From NCBI GenBank assembly GCA_037447655.1, contig JBBHKE010003364.1, positions 126,001-151,548 of the forward strand: a stretch of DNA of 25,548 nt, in the 5' to 3' direction. How positions within the stretch are numbered: position 1 is the first letter of the stretch; every line of letters begins with the position of its first letter. This document shows, piece by piece, positions 10,269 through 21,060 of this stretch. The translations under genes were made by a program, and so were the position numbers. Source of the DNA: Zygnema cylindricum. Lineage: Eukaryota; Streptophyta; Zygnematophyceae; Zygnematales; Zygnemataceae. The notes below the pieces were generated by a model, which saw nothing but the letters and a program-made list of their open reading frames with translations, made no database searches and was not told the origin of the DNA.

Positions 10269-13200
10269 GTGAGCTCTTCCGTTCTTTGAATTCTTTTTCA
10301 CAAGATTTTTTGGCTTTGGTCGCAAAAGAAGCTCGCACCATAGGAAATGATAAATTAACTGCCTCAATAAAATGTGTAACCGTGCATTTATTTTCTGGGA
10401 GACTGCCTCTTGCTTTTTTTTCTGGGCTGCAGAAATTTACAGCCGACTGGAGAAGTCCAGGAAAAAAACGCTTTCCTACGTTCATCTTGCCTTTTGCCTG
10501 GCTTTTGTGTCTGTCTACTGCTGGGTGTTGTTTCTCCAAGCAGACGTGTTCTGGTCCTTCCAAGTATCCAGCGGTCACAATCGCCTCCTTCCACCTGTAA
10601 GGAAGTCACGTTCTTTCAAATTTCCACTTTCTGATTCACTTTGACATTCTAAAGGGGACCATATGTGATCTGCTCTGCTTCTTGCTTGTAGGTGGCTTTC
10701 CTTTGGGTAAAAATATTGTCAAAGTATTATGGTCAACCCTAATGAGGCCATAATGTCACAAACTACTAATTTCTTAATGTGAAATGCACACCTGCCAAAT
10801 CTGATGAGACGTTGTTTAAGTTGTCAATTATAGGATTCATCACATCTAATTAGTCCATAGACATCGAAAGATAAGTGAATGGGATATTTTTCACCTAAAA
10901 AAAAGCCAACTGGCCCTAATGGACCCAAATGGACCCAAAGGCAGCATGTTTCACTCAATTTGCAGTGGAGAACCATTCCTTAAAAAACTCAGAGGGTCTT
11001 TTCGCCTTCATGTAAAAAGCATGTTTAAACTTTTGAATTCTCACAAATTGGAATGCAAAAATAATGTTTCTGAATTGAACTCGTCTTGATGCTAATGTAG
11101 GTAATATATTGGTTTGAACTGTTCCAACAGGGTTCATCACCTGGAGAAGCTGTTGAGTTCTCAAATGGTGTATCAGATATTTACGATTGGCTCAACACAT
11201 CCATTATCGAGGTACTTTTCAACTGCTTATGCTCACTGCATATTGCCTACTTCACAGAAATTTTACACCCCCTCCAAACTTGCAGGAAAGACGTGACTAT
11301 TGTCAATTCGTTTTCAAACTTCAACGTCAACGTTAATCTATATAGTATCGTATGAAGCCATTTTGTAATGATGCTTTTTGAATTCATTATATTTGGTACA
11401 ACATTAACATTTTTTGGTCGTGACATATTTTGGTGTAATGTCTGAAAGTTACTTGTTAAATTTACTGTTCACCCTTTGAATTCAATATATGTATGCAATT
11501 AAACTGTCAATATGAATGTGCAGCGAGATAAAACGTAAAGGTTTGGTCTATTGAGAAAAAGAGGCAAACATAAAAACCTTGTCATGGCTAATAAATTGTT
11601 CAGGTAATTTCAACAACATAAATATTTGCGATATATATTATTTTTCTCCACAAAATACCTTCTTAATCTTTTCATCGCAAAATGGCTTCAACAACTTTGC
11701 TCAAATTTTTGTCACAAAACTTGTTCGATAATGGTTGCACAATGTAGAAAGTTGTTGTTGCAAACAACATCTAACAAAGCACCAACGTGTAGCATAGAAT
11801 TAAATGTCTTTCAAAACAAAAAAGGTGTGGGGACTAGTAGACAGTAAGAGGAAAGAGCAAAATTGCCAGAAAAGAAACACATGAATTGGTTCCTATTTCC
11901 TGAAGTGTAATTTGTATGGCATTCAATTGGGCACAGACTTCATGGGCTGATCCCATTTGCGGCAACAGTATCTGCGAAAGTCCAGCGGAGCGAGCTCAGT
12001 TTGGCCGATTCGGGTGTGATGTGGATTGTGGCATTTACAACTACACAACTGCAGTAACTCTCAGTATCTCTAATTTTTTTCGAACAGAAGCTGAGAGGGC
12101 AGCAAGCAGCTGGAACTTGTGTATGACGGCGCCATTGGGATTGTGCTGGTAAGTGTTAGCAAGAAGTTCACCTTTACCTTGTGAAATCTCCAATATTTTT
12201 TAGAGGTCTCCCAATTGAAATTTTTGGAGTGTTGAGGATTGTCAAAACTGAAGCACAATAGTGAGAAAGAAGTTGATATTTCATGGTAAGTGGGAAAAGG
12301 TACGCTACACAGTGTATCGTCATTAGTTTTAACGTTTTTTACGTCGTAAAATGTAATAACCAGTGACGCCTTTTTTTTGACCACTTATAAAATGTGACGT
12401 ATGTCAAGACATCATTAGAAACTTAGAAGGCTTTCGAGATGACACACTAGCTGTTAGGATAGATAAAAGTAAATCACCACAAAAGAAATAATCCCCAAAA
12501 ATTCATTCATAACGGAAGCAATCACAAAAAGGACAATCAGCCAAAAGGGAATTCATATGTTTTGGCCGAAGCCTCTTTTACATCAACTCTTCGCTCCTCT
12601 CTTTTCTACAAACTTAAAAGATCACTCAAGAATGATCACACTCCTTAAACACCTCTATTCTTCGAATGGATCACTAAGGATCTTGGAGACCACTGAACTA
12701 ATCGCAAAGTATCTTCACCTCTCACGTAATTGATCACGAAGGATCTTCATCCTTCTCATAGTTGATCACTAAGTAAAAACGTAGGATCCACACCTCTTCA
12801 CCTAAATTGATCAAAAGCTAATACTGTGATTACTCTACAGCTGCTATTTCTGCACTTAAATATCTCCCAAACAAACTTTCAGTGCCATACCACATAGGCG
12901 GCGCCTTCATGAGCAAGGCACGAGGAGGACGCGGGGAGCGGGAAAGCGCGTGGAAAACATACAGACGCGCTTTCCTCTCAAAACTAAACACAAAAGAAAA
13001 GGTTTCCCACGCACGCCGTACGCGCACTAAACTCCAAATTTTCATGTACGCACGAAACGAAGTCGTACGTTTCGGCGCCAAGCGTCAATTACTCCAAAAG
13101 TACAAAACTCCAAACGTACACAAAATGTGTACTGGCGAATCGAAGTCGAACGCTTCGATGCCAACCGATTCAAAAATAGACGCTCGAATGTCGCAAATCC

Positions 13201-16200
13201 ATCTGTGCGAAGTACACTGCGAATCGTAATTAGCGTTATGTACGCTAGTTCCGTCGCAACAAATTTTGACTCTATCACCCTAAATAGAGTACATAATTCT
13301 AAATTATTCTTTACATTATTTAAGGTACTTTTTGAATCAGCGTTAACAACTCTAATATAATGCCGTTTTATATAGTGTGGCGTACGGTCGGTGTTTGACC
13401 GTGCAAAATTGTACTTTATCAACTAAAAAAGTACAAAAAATGATTTAATACATGTAACTGCGTTTTGAAAAACCGCGAAGTGCAAACGTCATAATGACGT
13501 GAAACTGTACGTTTTGTCAGATTCTGTACATGTACCTTATTTACAGGAAAGATATCAGCGCGGATAATGAGTACGAAAGAAACCCAAATTATAGTTATTG
13601 ATAAATTAGAGTAAAATTTGTTTTTTTTTTAATTTGATTACACAAATTAGAGTTGATGACTCTAATTATTTTTTTTCATTTTTTTACTCTAATTATTTGC
13701 GGTGTACTTTGCACTAAACGCCTCCGTACAAATAAACGTTGACGCGAGTCGAAGTGGAGCGCTTATGACGCGAACGCAATATACATTGTGGTTCATTGAA
13801 GCGTCACACATAGAGGAGAGAGGGAGAGGGGGATGTGGAGAGGGGGAGGGAAATGTGAAGGGGAGGGGGATGTGGAGAGGGGGAGGGGGGGGAAGGGGGA
13901 AGGAGGGGGAGGGGGAGAGGGGGAGGGAGAGGGAGGGGGAGAGGGAGGGGGAGAGGGGGGGTGGAGGGAGACCGAGAGAGGGAGACGGAGAGGGAGCAGA
14001 GGAGAAGGAGATGGGGAGAGGGAGACGCAAAGAGGGAGAAAGAGAGTGGGAGAGAGGGAGAGGGGATGTGGAGAGGGGGAGGGGCAGGGAGGGGTAAGGA
14101 ATGGGAGGAGGGGTGGGGGAGGGTGAGGGAGCGGGAGAGGGGGGACGGAAGAGAGGGGGGGTGGAGGGAGGAGAGAGGGAGACGGAGAGAGGGAGATGGA
14201 GAGAGGGAGAGAGGGAGAGGGGCTGTGGAGAGGGGGAGGGGGAGGGTGGGGGAAGGAGGGGGAGAGGGGGAGGGGGGGAGTGGGAGAGGGGGAGGTGGAG
14301 GGAGACGGAGAGAGGGAGACGGAGAGGGAGAGGAGGAAAGCGAGACGGAGACAGGGAGACGGAGAGAGAAAGAGAGGGGGATGTGGAGAGGGGGAGGGGG
14401 AGGGAGGGAGAGGGTGGGGGGGAAGGGGGAGCGGAGGGAGGGGGAGAGGGGGAGAGGGGGGAGGGGGAGAGAGGGAGGGGAGGGGGAGAGAGGGAGGGGA
14501 GGGGGAGAGAGGGAGGAGGGGAGGGGGAGAGAGGGAGGGGGAAGGAGACGGAGAGAGAGAGATGGGGAGAAGGTGAGAGGGAGAGAGGGGGAGAGGGAGA
14601 GGAGGAGAGGGAGAGGGGTAGGGGGAGACAAAGTGCGGGGGACGGAGTGGGAGAGAGGGAGAGAGAGAGGGAGAGGAAGACGTAGAGAGGGAGAGAGGGG
14701 GAGAGGGTGAGGGGGAGAGAGGGTGAGAGGGAGAGAGGGGAAGAGAGAGAGAGGGAGAGAGAGAGAGGGAGAGAGAGGGAGAGAGGGAGAGGGAGCGAGA
14801 GAGCGAGAGAGAGAGAGGGAGAGTAACCAACACAAGCTCTCAAGGATGATTTCATGATTCCAGCTGGAAAAGAATAATTGGAGCACCCTTTACGAAGACG
14901 ACACTTCTATGGAGGCTTACGCTTCTTACTATTCCAGCTTTGTTGGCCGAAGCCTATGCTAAATGACTCAAGCTCCCAAAGACAAAAAAACACTCTTCTC
15001 ATGCTTTCCCTTTTTGTCGAGTTCAAACATATCCTCACTTTGTTGGATAAAAGGGATGGTACCTTGTAGAATGGGACCTCGTGGTGATGCTATGAATTTT
15101 GAGGTCAACACAAAGGTTATGTCTAATTGGAAAATCAACGGTGAGAGTTTTGAATTCGCCTCTCATAACCAGAGAAATATAACCAAGGTAAAGAGACATC
15201 CATAACTGAACTAAGAATAAAGTCAAAAAGAAATGTTTTTCTTGCGACAAACTCGACCATTTGATTGAAGTTTGCTAAAAATACATCCATGACAAGCATC
15301 ATGGAAAGGTGAATGAATTCAGGCTCAAGAGAGGAAATAGGAAGGGAAAGTTTTTTTTTGCTGACTGCCAATGATGATGTAGAATGGTAGCGTTATCTAC
15401 AAAAGTTAGCTCCAGTAATTGGATGCTTTACACAAGAGCATTTGAACACATGTGTTTGAGACGAAAGTGGATTCGAATTTCTCCGTGATCTCCTGCCAGA
15501 TTTTCCCATTATTCTATTTGCCAGATTCACCACAAGAAAATGAGACACAGATATTGAGGTGTTAGTCGACCACAAGCTTGGACCTCAAACAATAAAAAAA
15601 AGTCCTACATGTTCGTAATTTTTGACGGGACCGCTACACTATCCCTCATGTGGAGGATAGAAGGATTAATCTAAGGTGGCAGCAAAGAGGAAAATAAAGC
15701 TTATAAGAGAATGGCTCAACGTACATACAACTAAAGTGTAGCCGAAACGTCACTTAAGCATAGGGGAAAAGGCTAACAGTAATGCACTTGCATTTTGGAT
15801 GATAATGTGCTGTGTCTTGCAACACACATTGTTCGTAAAACACCTTCCTTCTTTAATAATGTAAATAACTCACTTTGTACAATCATAACCTGAAGGATAA
15901 AAAAAATTTGCTAGAATAGCAGCTGATAATCAAACATTGAAGATGGCACCATGAAAGCATGGCATTCTCACACAACATCCACTTTTGATGACATGGGAAT
16001 TCAACCAGTGACATTGACGAGGTCAAATGTCGAGGTGTCGAAAATGTCGAGGTCTTTGACATTTGCAGCAACGCCATGTCTTCTCGAAAGCAGGAAACAT
16101 GTCCACTCTTTGCAAAAACATATATACAAGTCAGAGTTACTCTAGTTAGAGCCGTATTGAAGGAGAGCAAAGCAACCAAGGACATAATTTATCAGCCCAC

Positions 16201-18187
16201 AAGCACTAAAACTCTATGGCAATAAAGAAAGTTAGTCAATGGAATGGGGCAAACTCCTCGAAGCAAAATCAGGAAAAAACACTACAATAATTTCCCTCTA
16301 ATCGAAAAAAGATGGGTGAGCCGCTCCCTTGAATTGACTTACTTAGGCGTGTGACCGACAAGAGTTGCCTCATATAGGGAAAAAAAATGTTTGAGGACTA
16401 CACTGGGATGACACACATTTACCTCCTTTAATAGAAGAGAGTTTTCAAACATTTTAAAGTATTCCACCTAACAGAAGGCTTAAGTTTTTAAGTGTGTCAA
16501 AGCATAAAGCAATATCAAAGAAAAGGTCACGAGCCATTTGTTAAATGGGCAACTACGCAAGAGAATAACTTTCCTTCGAAAATAGTGATGGCCACAAAGC
16601 AGAGGGAATTAACTATCCGAACTATACACTCTTCAATAGAGTGGTGTCGCCGCGAGGATGAATCGCATATTTGGTCAAAATGACATGCAAACATGATGAA
16701 GATGAGATGAAACATGGAACATAAAACATGATGAAGATAACACTAAACATGGTCAAGATGACTTAGCATGATGGTTGTCCACAACATGAGTCCATAAATA
16801 TAGGGAGAGGCCATTAGTACAATCTCTTACTTGTGAAATAGATTTCTCGTCCGAGCATTCGAGAAATTGATACCTTTTGAGACATTGAACGAACACAAAC
16901 CTAAGGTTTCCCACCTCAAAGTATTCATTAGTAGAGCATACATTTTCGACTCTAATAACAAAGAAGGGAAATTAGCACTAATAGCTAAAAAAAGGCCATT
17001 TTTAGGATACGACAAAAGTTGCAAAGCCTAGTAGCATATCGAGTATTTAACAATACCACCAATAAAGTCATGGTGAGAAAAAACGTGAAATTTGACAAAA
17101 GATCACAAAAGAGCTCAATATTTCTTTGAAAAGAAGTTGAGTTGACAATTTTCGTCTGACAAAATTTTACTAATAAATTTGCAAGGTGTAAGCCTCTATA
17201 TCCAAAAATCACAAAACATAGGAATATTCACAGGTAACATAATGAATCTGTTGTTTTTTTATATGGTTTGCTATTACAGGTTTGAAAATAACCAAGAATT
17301 TCCGTCCCTACAACGATATGACTTTAAGGTTCAAGCTCTTCTCCCAGATGGAATTTGGTATTTGCTTCTCAATGCTCCATATGGTGGCATATCAGGAACA
17401 ATATACTTCAATGGAAATCACTCAATTATAAAACGGTTTGGTGGATGCAACGAAACTCAGACTGAACTTAACAGTTGCAGAAAGGTACGTTGAGGTTATT
17501 TCCTGTTAGCAGTATTTCTATGAGAATTGCTCTTTTCCAACTCAATTACATTGCACTATAGGTAAGAACCTTGATGAGTGAAAAAAGGGTAAGAGCATTA
17601 TGTCAAGCACATCTTATAAATTTTTCTTATTCTACGGGAGGAGCAAGATAGGACTCCCTTGTTAGTGTGCTCTTTACCATCCATCACCAATTTTTCTAAA
17701 AGTATAACTCTTTCTTTGCTGTAACTTTGTGAAGGAGTGTTCACTGCTAGCGAAATGTGTTACAACAAATTGTGCTGGTGACATCAATTATGGAATAGTA
17801 TCTGTTTTTATTGACTGCGTAAGTCTTTGTTCAAGCGATCCAAACAATCTCGCCAGAAAATTGAGTTGCGATGATTCCATTCTTGTAAGCTCTTTTCTCT
17901 TTAACTCTGGATAGTTACATCGTATCTTTTGAACACATTACTTGCAAGATAAGAAGTTTCAGTAGTGATGATTAAAATAAAACTGGTTTTTATCACAAGA
18001 AAGGGAAAAGTCAAGATTTTAGTGGCCAAAATGTAAAACCAGGAACTTATCACCTCAGAGAGGTTTACTGGCCCAAGGAGTTTTCATTGGTACATTTTGT
18101 CAATGGACCAAATATTGCTGATCCTGTTCCTATGTGATATGTTGCAGGTGAACAAGACTTTCAACTTGGTTGGCTTCAATTGTAGCG
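10127..18187 (+). CDS. Spliced gene for a predicted signal-anchored membrane protein with a cysteine-rich ectodomain (partial, 3' end not found)
   Basis: I joined exons by splice-site match and reading phase: 10127/10190-10268, 10433-10596, 11131-11211, 11937-12148, 17280-17484, 17735-17884 and 18148-18187. Every junction is phase-compatible and no exon has an internal stop. The product begins with an acidic stretch, then a basic patch and one hydrophobic segment (LAFCLAFVSVYCWVLFL), giving a predicted N-inside topology. The remainder is cysteine-rich and has sequons NTS, NYT, NHS, NET, NKT and NCS, which fits a secretory or extracellular location. A motif PICGNSICES...FGRFGCDVDCG is the most distinctive part; it loosely recalls cysteine modules such as LNR, but I cannot name a family. 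The last donor (18188) leaves phase 1 and no next exon was found, so later domains are unknown. A polycystin-like or other channel or receptor is possible but unsupported here. Confidence 0.62.
10433..10596 (+). CDS. Exon 2 (signal-anchor transmembrane segment)
   Basis: The acceptor is a strong polypyrimidine tract ending in GGGCTGCAG. The exon encodes a basic patch (RLEKSRKK), the hydrophobic span LAFCLAFVSVYCWVLFL, and then LQADVFWSFQVSSG. The positive charge before the span predicts the N-terminus inside and the rest outside. The donor CCACCT|GTAAGG at 10597 is in phase 0. The exon length of 164 plus the single base carried from exon 1 gives 55 whole codons. Confidence 0.68.
11131..11211 (+). 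CDS. Exon 3 (27 codons)
   Basis: The acceptor is TTCCAACAG and the donor is ATCGAG|GTACTT, both in phase 0. The peptide begins GSSPGEAVEFSNGVSD and ends YDWLNTSIIE, with one NTS sequon. A 27-codon in-phase exon that fits neatly between exons 2 and 4 is good support, although each splice signal is modest. Confidence 0.62.
11937..12148 (+). CDS. Exon 4 (cysteine-rich module)
   Basis: The acceptor is TTGGGCACAG (ending 11936), in phase 0, and the donor is TGCTG|GTAAGT at 12149, in phase 2. The exon encodes TSWADPICGNSICES, then FGRFGCDVDCG, an NYT sequon, and LCMTAPLGLC: six cysteines in about 70 residues. The same frame is open upstream to an ATG at 11916, so a short alternative start inside the intron cannot be excluded. 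Confidence 0.72.
12941..12975. repeat. Perfect 11-bp inverted repeat (hairpin)
   Basis: The arms GGAAAGCGCGT and ACGCGCTTTCC are exact reverse complements around a 13-base loop. They lie in a locally GC-rich patch (about 12897-12975) within AT-rich intron sequence, perhaps the relic of an inserted element. Confidence 0.85.
13812..14823 (+). repeat. ~1-kb polypurine (GGGAGA/GGGGGA) satellite
   Basis: Nearly every base on the plus strand is G or A. Sparse T and C interruptions recur, notably the phrase GATGTGGAGAGGGGGAGG at about 13869, 14065 and 14380 and a GCTGTGGAGAGG variant at 14222. The last three are 157-158 bp apart, so there is a higher-order unit. The 3' third simplifies to GAGAGAGGGA. 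The long open frames on both strands here (S/P/L-rich on minus, G/R/E-rich on plus) only reflect the repeat. Confidence 0.95.
17280..17484 (+). CDS. Exon 5 (ectodomain, probable beta-rich segment)
   Basis: The acceptor is TGCTATTACAG and the donor is AGAAAG|GTACGT; the exon enters in phase 2 and leaves in phase 0. It encodes RYDFKVQALLPDGIWYLL, then APYGGISGTIYFNGN, with NHS and NET sequons and two cysteines. Alternating hydrophobic residues and glycine turns suggest beta structure. This is among the most protein-like stretches in the window. Confidence 0.75.
17735..17884 (+). CDS. Exon 6 (cysteine-rich, two possible donors)
   Basis: The acceptor is TTGTGAAG (17734), in phase 0. The frame encodes ECSLLAKCVTTNC, then FIDC. 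Two donors keep phase 0: GTAAGT at 17819 (28 codons) and GTAAGC at 17885 (50 codons, adding VSLCSSDPNNLARKLSC and ending SIL). I prefer the longer form because the added peptide looks coding and holds two more cysteines; alternative splicing is possible. Confidence 0.6.
18148..18187 (+). CDS. Exon 7 (last exon found)
   Basis: The acceptor is TATGTTGCAG (18147) and the donor is AGCG|GTAAGTTC at 18188. Thirteen codons plus one base encode VNKTFNLVGFNCS, with NKT and NCS sequons. It is short, but both splice sites are good and it continues exon 6 in phase 0. The following exon is not seen before the repeats begin. Confidence 0.55.
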
Positions 18188-19318
18188 GTAAGTTCTTCTT
18201 ACCTAAATCATCTGTATCCCGTCTTTGACCAGAACATGTAGGCGTAAAACCGGATTTAACCAATGCAGCCCCAGTGCATTGTCTTAAGTTTAGCATTATA
18301 TATCGGTATGAAAGAAAGAATAATTGATAATTGGAATTTTTCGTGGCCGCCGATAAATATTTCCGGTTCTATCATTGTATCCAATTTTCTCATCGATCAA
18401 AGTCCGGTATAGAGGATAAATTTGATCATTCACTTAATAAGGAGGGCCCCTAAAAGACAAATATTTCAGATTGCGCCTGATTCAATCGTGCGTATAGACC
18501 GACCTTTACTATTTTTTAAGGCTAAGTTTATTTGACGTCTACGACAATAGTTCAATATTATCCCATATTGGTAACAACAGAGGCAACTGGTCGATCACGA
18601 TACTATCTTTATCGCCAATTGTTAGTTGCACGGCGGGTACGATATGGTTCCCTGCTTATATTGTTGTTCATATTGTTGTTTCCCTTGAAAGTGAAGTTCA
18701 CACTGTCGAATTCAGTTAGTACCATCTTGAAGGTTTAGTGCACAAAATGTAGTAATGATACAGGGAATGATAGAATCGAAAACAGAAATCCCACAATAGA
18801 AATAGGTATAATCTGCAAAGAAATAAAGCGGAAGCGCAAAAACACACTCAAATGACAACAAATAATAATCTCAACTCACATATTGCAGAAACAGTATAAA
18901 TAACACATCACATTTTCGCGAATACACATATTGCCAATAAGTTTTCTCACTCAAAAATTCCTTAGGGTACAGGCCCAAGTAATAGTAACTTAGCGAACTT
19001 ACTTTGTAGTTTACCGCATATTCGCCATACACTGTTTTCGAGTGTCCCACTGTGTAACAACGTAACTTGTTACTTAAGGGTGTCACGATTGTATAGGTCG
19101 ACGATGCCTATGACTACAATCTGTCTTGCTGCACCGTATTTTTACAAACTTTTTGAAGGGTCGCAAGACACATCGTAATTTTTGAAACGATTATGTCTTT
19201 GTGTGACATCGCAGACGTACAGCCTTGTACCCATGGTTGTACAACATGCATTTGCTTAAACCTCTCTTGTCCAGCCGCCATGATTTTGCAGATTTTTCAC
19301 CTTCGCAGATTTTTCACC
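18188..19318. other. Downstream intron or intergenic sequence, no exon identified
   Basis: The stretch is AT-rich. A plus-strand frame at 18532-18738 contains a leucine-rich hydrophobic run, but it has no supporting splice context. Near 19288-19320 the words CAGATTTTTCACCTT are repeated in tandem just before the left arm of the 19.3-21.1 kb element. Confidence 0.4.
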
Positions 19319-19756
19319 TTTTCGTGAAATGACAATGCAGCATCGAGACCCCTACAAAAATAAAACGTACAAAATGCGAGCGGACATAAACAAATAATCT
19401 TGTACTTGTTTTCGTCATCAAAAAATTCTGAAAACTTTTCACACATGGGTATATGTTTTCCTCTTTGTCAAAGCGTTTTTACTTTATTTAAAATACATCG
19501 CCGATGTGTTTTAAGATAAGTTTGAAGATGACGTGGCAGTGGGTCGAAAAAACAAAAGACCACAAATTTTCGTACATCCTAAGTTCAACAATGACGCATA
19601 TTGTACTCTACCATTTTGCGATTTCTTTGTACGGTTGCAACTTTAACAATACGACGCTAAGTTTTAAAGCAAAACAACATAAAAAAAACCATACTTAGCC
19701 AAATGGGGTCGTACCCTAAGATGAATTTCCTGAAAGTCAGAACTTTCAAAGAACTA

Positions 19757-19955
19757 CACCGTTGATTGTATTTAGCGTGTAAAAATTATTAGAGTAAAGA
19801 AAAAATTAGCGTCATTAATTCTAATTCAGTGCCAAGAGACGTGGCAAATTATGGTCCACGTCCTTAAAAAGCGTCATTTATTCTATTTAAGGTTCAAGGT
19901 TCAAAATTTAGGGGCGCCGAATTAGTGTTCAACACGCTAAATACGATCGACAGTG
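19757..19955. mobile_element. 199-bp MITE with 23-bp TIRs and TA flanks
   Basis: The ends are CACCGTTGATTGTATTTAGC and, reverse-complemented, CACTGTCGATCGTATTTAGC, with three mismatches over 23 bp. TA lies directly outside at 19755-19756 and 19956-19957. A TA target and short TIRs suggest a Tc1/mariner-type MITE; this is inference from structure only. It has no coding capacity. Confidence 0.7.
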
Positions 19956-19963
19956 TACTGTAG

Positions 19964-20010
19964 TGTAAAGGAGCAATTAGTGTTATTAACTCTATTTTGG
20001 GTTCAAGGGC
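19964..20010. repeat. Partial internal copy related to the 199-bp MITE
   Basis: GTAAAGGAGCAATTAGTGTT followed by ATTAACTCTATTTTGGGTTC resembles the internal AGTAAAG...TTAGCGTCATTAATTCTA and GGTTCAAGG words of the adjacent MITE. No ends are visible. Confidence 0.45.
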
Positions 20011-20351
20011 CTAACGCCAACAAAACATAAACGCTGATTTTTACATATATAAAAATTTAGATACACATTCCTATAGTGTAGCCCCTATTGGCTGCGTTCA
20101 CATAGTCGACTTTTGAACATGGTGAGAAACGGCTCGCGTGATTTTCTCTCGTCTTTATTCTTAGGAGTCAAATCTAAGGGCGCTTTCCCGTGGCATCGCC
20201 ACTCGCTCTCCCCGTCTCGACGTCGTTATCTAACACTTTTTTTGTACTTTTGTACAAAAAATCAATCACTTTTAGTATAGACTAACACATTTGTACACTA
20301 TACGATGAAAAACTCACCGAGATTATAGTCATTCAGGATAATCAAATTGTA

Positions 20352-20461
20352 CCTATATTAGCGTAAAGGAACAATAAAATTATATATTTTATTTTAGGTT
20401 CGAGGCTCAAAATTTGTGGGCCCCAAATTTGTGCTATAAACATTAATAGCGATTCACAATG
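20352..20461. repeat. Diverged relative of the 199-bp MITE (right part)
   Basis: It contains TTAGCGTAAAGGAACAAT, TTTAGGTTCGAGGCTCAAAA, a GGGCCCC variant of the AGGGGCGCC word, and an end CACAATG followed by TA, in the same order as in the MITE. It is more diverged than the copy at 21564-21648. Confidence 0.5.
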
Positions 20462-21060
20462 TATTTCACAAATTGTTATAAGTGTCGTTTCTTTCGTCGT
20501 TTAAAAAATTCATTTTCTGTACACACTTATTTTGTTTTCAACTGGAAGGAGAACCTTACCTTTCACTCTCAACCCTCAGATAGACGACCCGACACTCGTG
20601 CACGAACAATGGATGTTTCAACTGACGAAAAAAAACATTAACAGTAATAGCGATATACCAAGGGTGTGGCCCCATATGGCAAAGTAAGGGAATTTTTTTG
20701 TCATTTGCCTCAAACACAGCGTCGTACGGCTAAGTTATAATCGTACGAAAAAATTGTAAAAATGCAAAGTGTAATTCGCCATATTCTTCGAGCTTACGAT
20801 GTACAACAAGTTATCACCTTGTGTTTTTCGACCCATTGCCACGCCATCTTTATACTATACCTTAAAACACACCGACGATGTGTTTTAAAATAGAGTAACA
20901 TCGCGTCACAAATACAAAAAAAAAAATCACACGTGTCAAAACCTTTTAAAAGGTTTTGACGACGAGAAAAAATACACGATTTTTTATTTTTCTCATCTTG
21001 AATTTTCTGCGGATTTTTTTTTCCAATGGTCTTAAGGCTACAACGCCATTTCACAGAAAG

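Larger units (their letters stand above)
12149..17279 (+). other. Predicted 5.1-kb intron
   Basis: It runs from GTAAGT (12149) to TGCTATTACAG (17279). The phase-2 ends join TG|G to give an uninterrupted C-W-F-E reading. Inside are a stretch with repeated GATCACTAAG/GATCACGAAG words (about 12620-12800), an 11-bp perfect hairpin (12941-12975), a CGTAC-rich part (13010-13560), AATTAGAGT/ACTCTAATT words (13600-13695), the polypurine satellite (13812-14823), and AT-rich sequence (14824-17279) without recognisable exons or transposon domains. An undetected small exon inside is possible. Confidence 0.6.
19319..21060. mobile_element. 1.74-kb element with ~400-bp terminal inverted repeats
   Basis: The left arm (about 19319-19720) and right arm (about 20659-21060) are diverged reverse complements along their whole length. 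Outer ends are TTTCGTGAAATGACAATG and, reverse-complemented, TTCTGTGAAATGGCGTTG. The best-conserved core is CATCG(C/T)CG(A/G)TGTGTTTTAAG followed by GTGGCA(G/A)TGGGTCGAAAAA. The middle holds a smaller TA-flanked MITE (19757-19955) and related fragments. No transposase frame is present. Long TIRs suggest a Mutator-like or foldback element; no clear target-site duplication was found, so the class is open. Confidence 0.6.

Noticed and set aside
10084-10578. 164-codon minus-strand open frame
   Set aside because: It overlaps exons 1 and 2 of the plus-strand gene, which have splice support and a credible transmembrane segment. The minus frame has no recognisable domain.
13689-14886. Long minus-strand frames (346-388 codons) rich in Ser, Pro and Leu, and long plus-strand frames rich in Gly, Arg and Glu
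   Set aside because: They lie on the polypurine satellite, where the absence of T on one strand removes stop codons in many frames at once. Several frames are open together, so none is evidence of a gene.
16840-16880. Possible copia LTR end and primer-binding site (GATACC next to CTCGTCCGAGCATTCGAG)
   Set aside because: The match to the initiator-Met tRNA complement is only about seven bases, and no second LTR or coding sequence was found nearby.
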